Source: JBGOTP01 sp041476545
Lineage (GTDB): Bacteria > Acidobacteriota > Vicinamibacteria > Vicinamibacterales > CAVVIG01
NCBI GenBank assembly: GCA_041476545.1
Contig: JBGOTP010000115.1
Coordinates: 1-13,474 of the forward strand
Length of the DNA: 13,474 nt
Direction: 5' to 3'
Shown here: positions 8,013 to 13,474 of the stretch, piece after piece
Position numbering within the stretch: the first letter of the stretch is position 1
Layout: the number at the start of each line of letters is the position of its first letter
Notes under the pieces: model-generated
The model's database searches: none
What the model saw: the letters and a program-made list of their open reading frames with translations, nothing else
What the model was told of the DNA's origin: nothing
Made by a program: the position numbers and the translations under genes

Positions 8013-9163
8013 GAATCATGATGCTGGCCGCTGCCGTGCTGATGGCGGCGCTTCTGGGTATGGGTCAGCCTGTCGTCGCGCAGCAGCCGCGTCCGGCCGC
8101 GCCCAGCAGACCTCCAACCGTTGACGAAGTGTTCAAAAACGTCCAGGCGCTCAAGGGCATCGGCGTCGATGATTTCATGTTGACGATGGGCATCATGTCG
8201 GCGGCGGTGGGCTCCGACTGTGTGGGCTGTCATCCCTCCGCCGGCACCGATCAGGTGGACTGGGCGCTCGACACACCAAGAAAACGAACCGCGCGCCGCA
8301 TGGTGGAGATGGTTACCGCGATCAACCGCGACAGCTTCCAGGGGCGTCAGGTCGTGACCTGCTGGACCTGCCATCGCGGCCGCGATCGGCCCATCACCAC
8401 ACCCACACTCGACATGGTCTACGGTCCGTCGAGCGATGAATTCGACGACGTGCTCACGCCGTCGAGGGGAGGGCCGCCGGCCGATCCGGTGCTGAATAAG
8501 TATCTGCAGGCGATTGGCGGCGCCGAGAACCTTGCTCGCGTCACGAGCTTCGTCGCCACCGGCAAGAGCCTGGGTTATCGAGGCTTCGGCGGCGGCGCGG
8601 TGGTGGAGGTGGTTGCGCAGGCGCCCGACAAGCGCGCCACGCACATCAACTTCCCCGAGTACCCCGATCGCGGCGTGAGCGTCAGAACCTACGACGGCCG
8701 CACCGGCTGGATCGCGACGCCGCTGGCCGTCGTGCCGAAATACGAGCTGAGCGGCAGCGAGCGCGACGGGGCGAGACTCGACGCGATGCTGTCCTTCCCG
8801 GCGCAGATCACGCAAGCCTTGACCAACCTGCGCGTGGGGCCGTCCGCGACCATCGGCGACAAGGACATGACGGTGGTGCAGGGCGACGGTCCGAACGGGA
8901 CACTCGCGACGCTGTATTTCGACGATGCCTCGGGGCTGCTGGTGCGGATGGTGCGTCACGGTCGATCGCCGATCGGCCGTGTGCCAACGCAGGTGGACTA
9001 CTCGGACTACCGCGTCGTCGGCGGCATCAGGTTTCCGTTTCACTGGACGTTCGCGTGGCTGGACGGACGCGACACGTTCGAGTTCAGCGACGTGAAGCTG
9101 AACGTGCCGATCGCGGCCGCCAAGTTCGGCGAACCCGACGTGACGGTCGCGGCGCCGAGATAG
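8009..9163 (+). CDS. Diheme reaction-centre-type cytochrome c subunit with LolA-like C-terminal domain
   Basis: A 384-residue exported protein with a signal peptide at about 1-24 (VVA before Gln25). The segment from FKNVQALKGIGVDDFM (42-57) through Met60, CVGCH (71-75), Met98/Met101 and CWTCH (118-122) follows the photosynthetic reaction-centre cytochrome c subunit pattern, with an axial Met on a helix before each haem motif. Only two haem sites are present, not the four of purple-bacterial PufC. The remainder, about 160-378, reads as a beta-rich LolA/lipoprotein-sorting-like domain (KYLQAIGGAENLARVTS at its start; YSDYRVVGGIRFPF and KLNVPIAAAKF near its end). This fusion recurs in Acidobacteriota that are not known to be phototrophic, and no reaction-centre genes are seen here. 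Overlap with the upstream cytochrome c' gene implies one operon. Function is inferred to be periplasmic electron transfer, with the C-terminal domain perhaps binding a lipid or quinone. Confidence 0.85.
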   Translation: MRIMMLAAAVLMAALLGMGQPVVAQQPRPAAPSRPPTVDEVFKNVQALKGIGVDDFMLTMGIMSAAVGSDCVGCHPSAGTDQVDWALDTPRKRTARRMVEMVTAINRDSFQGRQVVTCWTCHRGRDRPITTPTLDMVYGPSSDEFDDVLTPSRGGPPADPVLNKYLQAIGGAENLARVTSFVATGKSLGYRGFGGGAVVEVVAQAPDKRATHINFPEYPDRGVSVRTYDGRTGWIATPLAVVPKYELSGSERDGARLDAMLSFPAQITQALTNLRVGPSATIGDKDMTVVQGDGPNGTLATLYFDDASGLLVRMVRHGRSPIGRVPTQVDYSDYRVVGGIRFPFHWTFAWLDGRDTFEFSDVKLNVPIAAAKFGEPDVTVAAPR

Positions 9164-9177
9164 GCATCATCATTACT

Positions 9178-10779
9178 ATGGGCCGCCCGCCCTTCCTTGC
9201 GTTGACGCTCGCCTTCGCCGGCGCCGTGGCGGTGTCGGCCGGACAGACGCCTGCACTGCGCGGCGGGGCTGTCCCGGACGACTTCTCCGCCTTCTTCGCG
9301 GCGCGGAATCCACAAGAGGCCGCCACCACATCCGACCGGATCGTGGCGAGCGGCGTCGGCTTCGACGAGGCGTTCCGCCGGCTCCGGCAGGGCCGCCCGT
9401 ACTCGACTGACGTCCCGCGCGGTGTCGTGCAGGCGAGCTACCGCGGCGACGCCGGGGAGTACTTCTACACGCTCGATGTTCCGGAGACGTACAACCCGAA
9501 CCGCACCTACCAGGTTCGTGTGCAGCTGCACGGCGGCGTGGGACGGATCGAAGACAACGCAGCGCCGCGCGGAGGGACAAGCGCGACAGGCGGCCGGCTG
9601 GCTGGAGCCGAGCAGATCTACGTCATGCCGTACGCCTGGCGCGACGCTCCCTGGTGGAGCGATCGGCAAGGCGAGAACCTGCAGACCATTCTTGATGTCG
9701 TCAAACGCCGCTACAACGTCGACGAGAACCGTGTCGCGCTCTCGGGCATTTCCGACGGCGGTACCGGCACCTACTACATGGCGATGCGGGAGACGACGGC
9801 GTTTGCCAGCTTCCTGCCGCTCAACGGCTTCATTCTGGTGCTCAGGAACGAGACGACCGACAGCGACGGCGACCTGTTTCCGAACAACCTGGTGAATAAG
9901 CCCATGTTCATCGTCAACGGCGGCCGCGATCCGATGTACCCGACGAGCATGGTCGATCCGTTCGTCGCGCGGTTCAAGGAGGGTGGCGTGGACCTCGTGT
10001 ATCGGCCGCAACCAGACGCCGCGCACGACACGTCGTGGTGGCCGACCGTGAAAGACGACTTCGAAGCCTTCGTCGCCGCCCATCCCCGTCGTCCGCTGCC
10101 AGACACGCTCAGTTGGGAAACCGGACCGCCGCACGTCCCGGCGCGGGCGCACTGGCTGGTGATCGATCGACTGGCGTCAGATCCACTGGCTTTGCGCGCA
10201 TCAGACGCGGCCGCGCTGCCCGACGTGAACAGGATGTCGACGAGGCCGTCGCCCGACCTGGGCATCCGTTCGAGCGGCGCGCGCATCAATCGCGTGCTCC
10301 CGGGGTCCAACGCGCTGCAGATCGGCCTCAAATCGGGTGATGTCGTGCTCACCGTCAACAATCAACCCGTGTCTGCCGGTACAGACGTCGCGGAGATGAT
10401 TCGCGGCTTTCCGGCTGGCCGTCCGATCCTGATGACCGTCTCTCGTGGCAGCGACACGGTGAGGGTGACGGGCCGCTACGCGCCGGCGGTGCTGCCGGGA
10501 GAAGCAGACGCGATGTTCCCGCCCGGGCAGGCAAGCGGACGCGTGGATCTCCTGCGCAATGGGAACCGGGTGCAGGCCACCACACGTGGCGTTGGCGCCT
10601 TCACGCTGCTCCTGTCGCCGGATCAGTTCGACTTGACGCGTGCCATAACGGTGACGGTGAATGGTCGCGTGGTGTTCGACGGGATGGTCCAGAAGGACCT
10701 GCGGACGCTCCTGAAGTGGGCGGCGCGCGACAACGACCGGACGCTGTTGTTCGCGGCTGAATTGACCGTGGTCTCGTAG
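9178..10779 (+). CDS. Exported alpha/beta hydrolase with C-terminal PDZ domain
   Basis: A 533-residue protein from ATG 9178, 14 bases after the upstream stop. The frame is open further upstream, but that extension is basic, lies inside the preceding gene and would hide the signal peptide (about 1-22, ending VSAG). An esterase/PHB-depolymerase-like alpha/beta hydrolase fold covers about 90-330. The nucleophile elbow is GISDGG with Ser192, the acid is likely Asp251 (NGGRDPMYP), the base His283 (AAHDTSWW), and the oxyanion region HGGVG at 118-122. A PDZ domain follows at about 360-435 (LGIRSSG.RI..VLPGSNALQIGLKSGDVVLTVN). The C-terminal domain (about 440-533) has the KDLRTLLKWAARDNDRTLLFAAEL tail split over two conserved helices or strands. 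Probable secreted esterase or peptidase; substrate unknown. Its TAG stop is part of the REP-like element that follows. Confidence 0.85.
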   Translation: MGRPPFLALTLAFAGAVAVSAGQTPALRGGAVPDDFSAFFAARNPQEAATTSDRIVASGVGFDEAFRRLRQGRPYSTDVPRGVVQASYRGDAGEYFYTLDVPETYNPNRTYQVRVQLHGGVGRIEDNAAPRGGTSATGGRLAGAEQIYVMPYAWRDAPWWSDRQGENLQTILDVVKRRYNVDENRVALSGISDGGTGTYYMAMRETTAFASFLPLNGFILVLRNETTDSDGDLFPNNLVNKPMFIVNGGRDPMYPTSMVDPFVARFKEGGVDLVYRPQPDAAHDTSWWPTVKDDFEAFVAAHPRRPLPDTLSWETGPPHVPARAHWLVIDRLASDPLALRASDAAALPDVNRMSTRPSPDLGIRSSGARINRVLPGSNALQIGLKSGDVVLTVNNQPVSAGTDVAEMIRGFPAGRPILMTVSRGSDTVRVTGRYAPAVLPGEADAMFPPGQASGRVDLLRNGNRVQATTRGVGAFTLLLSPDQFDLTRAITVTVNGRVVFDGMVQKDLRTLLKWAARDNDRTLLFAAELTVVS

Positions 10780-10829
10780 TGCAGCCCTTCAGGGCTGCCC
10801 ACGCCGGCAGGGCTGAAGCCCTGCGCTAC
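10776..10829. repeat. REP/BIME-like paired hairpin element with GTAG/CTAC ends
   Basis: A symmetric 54-base unit: GTAGT, an 18-base hairpin (GCAGCCC-TTCA-GGGCTGC, 10781-10798), an 8-base spacer, a second 18-base hairpin (GCAGGGC-TGAA-GCCCTGC, 10807-10824), then GCTAC. Read on opposite strands, the two halves match at 18 of 23 positions. Four of the five differences are paired CC/GG swaps that preserve base pairing, so the hairpins are supported by compensatory change. A 5' GTAG followed by a hairpin is the known signature of REP sequences mobilised by RAYT (TnpA_REP) transposases. The element lies between convergent genes, so it could also end transcription from both sides, although T-runs are absent. 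It overlaps the hydrolase stop codon. Confidence 0.75.
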
Positions 10830-10851
10830 GATGACGTGAAAACGGCGCTGG

Positions 10852-11247
10852 CTACTGCACGGGATCGTCCGCGCCGACGAAGACGCGTGTGCCGTCGGGC
10901 ATCGTGACGTTCGTGGCGTTGGCGAATTCCTTGCCATTCTTCGCCGCAAACCCTTCGACCTTCACAATCGTCCCCGCCTGCATCGAGCTTTTCTTCCAGC
11001 CGCGGCGCAGCAGCGCGCTCGGCGGCCCCATCTCGATCGACCAGTTGACGACCTTGTCGTCCGGTCCCTTCACATCGATGTAAATCCACGCGTGCGGATT
11101 GGTCCAATCGGCTTTCGTGATCGCCCCCACGAGCATGACCGGCTTGTTCGGGTCGAACTCGGCGGAAAACGCATGATGCGCGGCCACCGACGCCACCGAC
11201 AGCAGCACGGCCAGACTCGCGGCGGCGGACGCTCGCTTGGTACTCAT
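10852..11247 (-). CDS. DUF6152 family exported protein
   Basis: 131 residues from ATG 11247, chosen because AGGAGG lies 8 bases upstream (11256-11261) and a signal peptide begins immediately; an in-frame upstream ATG at 11283 gives a charged, unsuitable N-terminus. The signal peptide runs to about residue 23 (SVAA), leaving a mature protein that would begin His24-His25-Ala-Phe. The following beta-rich domain carries family features I recognise: HHAFSAEFD, P-V-x-L-x-G, TNPHAWIY (His52), a W-S-I-E strand, the GW..SS segment, and the closing MPDG.RVFVGADD. The family has no established function. The gene lies 19 bases after the stop of the upstream paralogue, as the last member of a three-gene operon, and converges on the hydrolase across the REP-like element. 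Confidence 0.85.
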   Translation of the reverse strand: MSTKRASAAASLAVLLSVASVAAHHAFSAEFDPNKPVMLVGAITKADWTNPHAWIYIDVKGPDDKVVNWSIEMGPPSALLRRGWKKSSMQAGTIVKVEGFAAKNGKEFANATNVTMPDGTRVFVGADDPVQ

Positions 11248-11255
11248 CCAAGTCC

Positions 11256-11261
11256 CCTCCT
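11256..11261 (-). promoter_or_regulatory. Ribosome binding site deciding the DUF6152 start
   Basis: Reads AGGAGG on the minus strand, 8 bases before ATG 11247. It selects that start over an in-frame ATG at 11283. Confidence 0.75.
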
Positions 11262-11266
11262 CGTCC

Positions 11267-12325
11267 CTATGGTACATCGACACGAATTTTGCTGATGTCC
11301 GTGTCGGTCATGAGCAGGATGTTCTTGTCGTTGCCTTCAAAGCACGCATATTCAATGGGGATGTAGTCCTTCGGCGCCCGCGAGAACGCGTAGTAGGCGA
11401 TGGTCCAGGGTTGGGTGAACACCTTCGGATCTTCGATTTTCGCCTCGTAGTGGATCGTATCGGCGTCGATCGGGGTGAAGCGCTCGGTGACCTTGTACCG
11501 GTCGCTGTGGGGGATGCCGTGGCCGGTGGTCAGCGACTCGGCCGGCACACCCGGCGTCGCCGAGATCGCGCCGATCACCCAGTTGTTCTCGAAGTTGTTG
11601 GTGAAGTTCGTCACCTCGACGACGAGCGTATTGCCGTCCCAGTGTCCGCGCGACACGCCCATGGCCTTGCGAATGCTCGGATCGAGCGCCGGCCGTCCAT
11701 CGAGGGGAATCGAGCGGGCGATGTGATTCTGCTCGTAGAAGAGGACCACCGAGCCCGGCTTCTGCAGAATCTGGTAGCCGACGACTGGCGCGGGAATGAT
11801 GGCGCGCGGGACACCATTGGCGAGACACAACACGCGTCCGTCGAGGCGCTCGATCTTCTCCTGATGGGCGATGATGTCCTTGCGCCTCGCCAGCGCTTCC
11901 GGCGTCAGCGGGATCTTGCCGTCTGGCGGATCGACGCCGATCGGACGAACGATCGCGCCTTCAGGCAGTTTCGGCGCGCCGTTCCGGACGTTGAATCCGT
12001 ATTCGGAGTTGGCGCGATTGGCCGTCCGGTTGGCCATCGGCGCGACGTGCGTCTCGATGCCGCGCGGCAGCCCGATCGCGACATAGAGACCCGAGATGTC
12101 GGGCTGACCGTCGGGCGTTCGCGGCGGGACAAAATTCGATACCGGCCGCACGTACGACGGGTAGTTGGCGGGCGCCGCGGCCCCTTGACCGCCGCGACCG
12201 CGTCCCGCCGGTGCCTGTCCTGCCGGAGCCTGGGCGGCAGGCGTCTGGCCGGCAGGGGCCTGCGCTGCCGTGTCCTGCAGATACACCACGGCGACAAGTG
12301 CGCTCGTCATCACTAGTCTTTTCAT
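11267..12325 (-). CDS. Exported protein of an uncharacterised Acidobacteriota-type family (paralogue A)
   Basis: 352 residues from ATG 12325; this start overlaps the stop of the upstream paralogue (ATGA at 12322-12325). The frame is open further upstream, but that part lies inside the neighbouring gene and is arginine-rich shadow sequence. A signal peptide (about 1-20) is followed by a low-complexity linker of APAGQ-like repeats and a Gly/Arg patch (RGRGGQG). The folded part starts with PDGQPDISGLY. Conserved motifs shared with the next-listed paralogue are C-x-x-x-GVPRA (Cys167), a W-D-x-x-TLV segment, KVTERFTP-x-D, Y-E-A-x-I-(E/D)-D, VFT-x-PW, and EY-x-C-x-E (Cys328). The family occurs widely beside DUF6152 in my memory of acidobacterial genomes, but I know no named function. 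Likely periplasmic and beta-rich; enzymatic role not assignable. Confidence 0.75.
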   Translation of the reverse strand: MKRLVMTSALVAVVYLQDTAAQAPAGQTPAAQAPAGQAPAGRGRGGQGAAAPANYPSYVRPVSNFVPPRTPDGQPDISGLYVAIGLPRGIETHVAPMANRTANRANSEYGFNVRNGAPKLPEGAIVRPIGVDPPDGKIPLTPEALARRKDIIAHQEKIERLDGRVLCLANGVPRAIIPAPVVGYQILQKPGSVVLFYEQNHIARSIPLDGRPALDPSIRKAMGVSRGHWDGNTLVVEVTNFTNNFENNWVIGAISATPGVPAESLTTGHGIPHSDRYKVTERFTPIDADTIHYEAKIEDPKVFTQPWTIAYYAFSRAPKDYIPIEYACFEGNDKNILLMTDTDISKIRVDVP

Positions 12326-13218
12326 TTGCCGGCCTTTTCTTTGAACACTTTCTCGTAGACGTGCTCGGCGCATTCGTACTCGAGGAGCTCGAGGTTCTTT
12401 TCGACGCGGCGGTACAGCGTCATGTTCATCTTCCACGGCCGCGTGAACACGTTGGCATCGTCGATCGTGGCTTCGTAGTTGATGTGGGTGGCATCGGTCG
12501 GCGTGAACCGTTCGGTGACCTTCAGCGCGTCGCTGTGGAAGTTTCCGGCTTCGTCGAACCAGGTCTTGTCCCCCAGGCTGATGGTGTTGATGACGAGCGT
12601 GTCGGCGTCCCACGTGCCGCGTCCGTCACCCATCCAGAAATCAAGATCCTCCATGTGCGGCGTGCCGTCGAGAAAGATGGTCCGCGTGGCATGGGCAAAC
12701 TCGTACGCCATCAGGATGTGCTTTGGCGTTTGCGTGATTTCGAAGGGGAAAGGCAGATAGGTCGCGCGGGGCACGCCTGGCATGTAGCACTTGCGCAACG
12801 GGTCGGCCACGAGCCGGTTCTTGAAGTTCTCGTTCCGTTTGGCCAGTGCCCCTGGCGTGTACGGGATGGTGCTGCCGTCGACCACGCTGAAGCCGGCCGG
12901 GACGCCTTCGCTCGCCGAATGCGCTTCGAGATTGTAGTGGGCCGTGCCGAGTACCTGCCAGAGGCCGTTCAGATCGGGCTTGCGGTCGGATGTTCGTGGT
13001 CCGTTGTACGAAGACGCGGGCTGGACCGGCGCGGCGCCGCGCTGAGGTGCGGCGCCGCGTTGCGGGATGGCGTCCCGTTGCGCGGCCGCCTGTGAAGGTT
13101 GTGGAGTGGCACCTTGCGGCGCGGCCGCCCCGCGTTGCGCCCGGGCGGCGGGTGTCAGTGCGACGGTCAGCACTACGGCGGCAGCGGCACACGCGGCTGC
13201 GGTCACCAGCTTTTTCAT
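12322..13218 (-). CDS. Exported protein of an uncharacterised Acidobacteriota-type family (paralogue B)
   Basis: 298 residues from ATG 13218, with a GGAG site 9 bases upstream. Signal peptide about 1-27 (PAARA before Gln), then a Gln/Arg/Ala/Pro linker with repeated PQRGAA units (about 29-65). The folded domain begins at SDRKPDLNGLWQV, matching PDGQPDISGLYVA in the downstream paralogue. Both proteins share C-x-x-x-GVPRA (Cys144), an aromatic strand ending in a DGTP/DGRP turn, W-D-x-D/N-TLV, KVTERFTP, I-N/H-YEA, VFT-x-PW and EY-x-C-x-E (Cys283). Paralogue A has an insertion of around 15-20 residues between the TLV and ERFTP segments. The two retained cysteines could form a disulfide or bind metal. 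First gene of the paralogue B, paralogue A, DUF6152 operon, and divergent from the dienelactone hydrolase gene. Function unknown. Confidence 0.78.
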   Translation of the reverse strand: MKKLVTAAACAAAAVVLTVALTPAARAQRGAAAPQGATPQPSQAAAQRDAIPQRGAAPQRGAAPVQPASSYNGPRTSDRKPDLNGLWQVLGTAHYNLEAHSASEGVPAGFSVVDGSTIPYTPGALAKRNENFKNRLVADPLRKCYMPGVPRATYLPFPFEITQTPKHILMAYEFAHATRTIFLDGTPHMEDLDFWMGDGRGTWDADTLVINTISLGDKTWFDEAGNFHSDALKVTERFTPTDATHINYEATIDDANVFTRPWKMNMTLYRRVEKNLELLEYECAEHVYEKVFKEKAGK

Positions 13219-13327
13219 GCGAGTCGGCTCCGAAACGGCACTACGCCAAACGCCCAGAGTGTAACTCAGGCACCTCGATTGAGGGAACGGCTGTCGTGGA
13301 CCGGGTTGGTCCGGGTGTGGATCATCG

Positions 13328-13356
13328 TTGCAGAAGTGCGCTCGACTCGGTATAAA
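13328..13356 (+). promoter_or_regulatory. Sigma70-type promoter candidate for the dienelactone hydrolase gene
   Basis: TTGCAG (13328-13333), exactly 17 bases, then TATAAA (13351-13356). The -10 box matches 5 of 6 consensus positions and the -35 box 3 of 6. Transcription would start near 13363, about 50 bases before ATG 13414. This is the best promoter-like pair I found in the window. Confidence 0.5.
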
Positions 13357-13401
13357 GTGTCACGGTACGCGTGCGAGTCCGCCGCGCAACCCAACACCGA
13401 C

Positions 13402-13407
13402 AAGGAG
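13402..13407 (+). promoter_or_regulatory. Ribosome binding site of the terminal gene
   Basis: AAGGAG sits 6 bases before ATG 13414. Because the gene is cut by the window edge, this site is the main support for its being a real start. Confidence 0.75.
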
Positions 13408-13413
13408 CGAATC

Positions 13414-13474
13414 ATGTGCGATCAGGATCATTTTGAAGACGACCTGCAGGAGTACGAGGCGCGCGGTTTGGTGA
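13414..13474 (+). CDS. Probable dienelactone hydrolase family protein, N-terminus only
   Basis: Only the first 20 codons are inside the window, giving MCDQDHFEDDLQEYEARGLV. A strong ribosome site and an upstream promoter-like pair support it as a real gene. The acidic opening MCDQDHF followed by E-Y-E-A-R-G-L-V matches, from memory, the leader of Tat-exported dienelactone hydrolase (DLH) family proteins of Acidobacteriota and relatives, in which a T-R-R-x-F Tat motif follows directly. The Tat motif and catalytic Cys/Asp/His lie beyond the edge and cannot be checked. The assignment is therefore tentative. Confidence 0.55.
   Translation, partial: MCDQDHFEDDLQEYEARGLV

Noticed and set aside
8009..8500. 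Evidence of a photosynthetic operon
   Set aside because: Only the cytochrome-subunit domain is present. No reaction-centre, light-harvesting or pigment genes are seen, and this domain is common in non-phototrophs.
9055..9177. 41-codon upstream extension of the PDZ-hydrolase frame
   Set aside because: It lies within the preceding cytochrome gene, is strongly basic, and would bury the signal peptide that starts at the ATG at 9178.
7946..10152. Long minus-strand frames opposite the reaction-centre-type cytochrome and the hydrolase
   Set aside because: No signal peptide, motif or ribosome site. Composition is typical of antisense frames in GC-rich DNA.
10776..10829. Reading the paired hairpins as a CRISPR repeat or a Rho-independent terminator
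   Set aside because: There is one unit, not an array with spacers, and no T-run follows either hairpin. The GTAG/CTAC ends fit a REP/BIME element better.
11237..12316. 359-codon plus-strand frame opposite paralogue A
   Set aside because: The minus frame has a coupled start, a signal peptide and motifs shared with its paralogue. The plus frame has none.
12326..12613. 96-codon upstream extension of paralogue A
   Set aside because: Arg/His-rich shadow of paralogue B. The ATGA overlap at 12322-12325 followed at once by a signal peptide is the better start.

Overview
The window is GC-rich (I judge about two-thirds G+C by eye) and packed with exported proteins and c-type cytochromes. The mix of families is a photosynthetic-reaction-centre-type cytochrome c subunit fused to a LolA-like domain, a DUF6152 protein, an unnamed paralogous family with conserved GVPR and ERFTP motifs, and the start of a Tat-type dienelactone hydrolase. 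This mix recalls soil Acidobacteriota, most likely class Vicinamibacteria. The placement is inferred from gene content; no rRNA or tRNA is present to confirm it.

Layout. (1) 1-1152, minus: a diheme cytochrome c cut off by the left edge. (2) 1349-1906, plus: an exported VOC-fold protein, divergent from (1). (3) 1949-6367, minus: a compact four-gene operon for a MacAB-TolC-like tripartite efflux pump, in the order adaptor, ATPase, permease, outer-membrane channel. MacB is split into two polypeptides. (4) 6590-7075, minus: a single-heme exported cytochrome c. (5) 7347-10779, plus, divergent from (4): a cytochrome c'-like lipoprotein, a diheme reaction-centre-type cytochrome with a LolA-like C-terminal domain, and an exported alpha/beta hydrolase with a PDZ domain. 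These three genes overlap or nearly touch. (6) 10776-10829: a symmetric GTAG-flanked pair of hairpins, REP/BIME-like, whose left end supplies the stop codon of the hydrolase. (7) 10852-13218, minus: three genes for exported proteins, made of two paralogues of an uncharacterised family followed by DUF6152. (8) 13328-13474, plus: a promoter-like site and the first 20 codons of a probable dienelactone hydrolase, cut off by the right edge.

How the genes fit together. The window encodes six c-type haems in four proteins, so it looks like a periplasmic electron-transfer neighbourhood interleaved with an ABC efflux operon and secreted enzymes. No oxidoreductase partner for the cytochromes is visible here. 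The least understood parts are the paralogue-paralogue-DUF6152 operon and the cytochrome c'/reaction-centre-cytochrome/PDZ-hydrolase operon. I found no phage, transposase, CRISPR or RNA genes.
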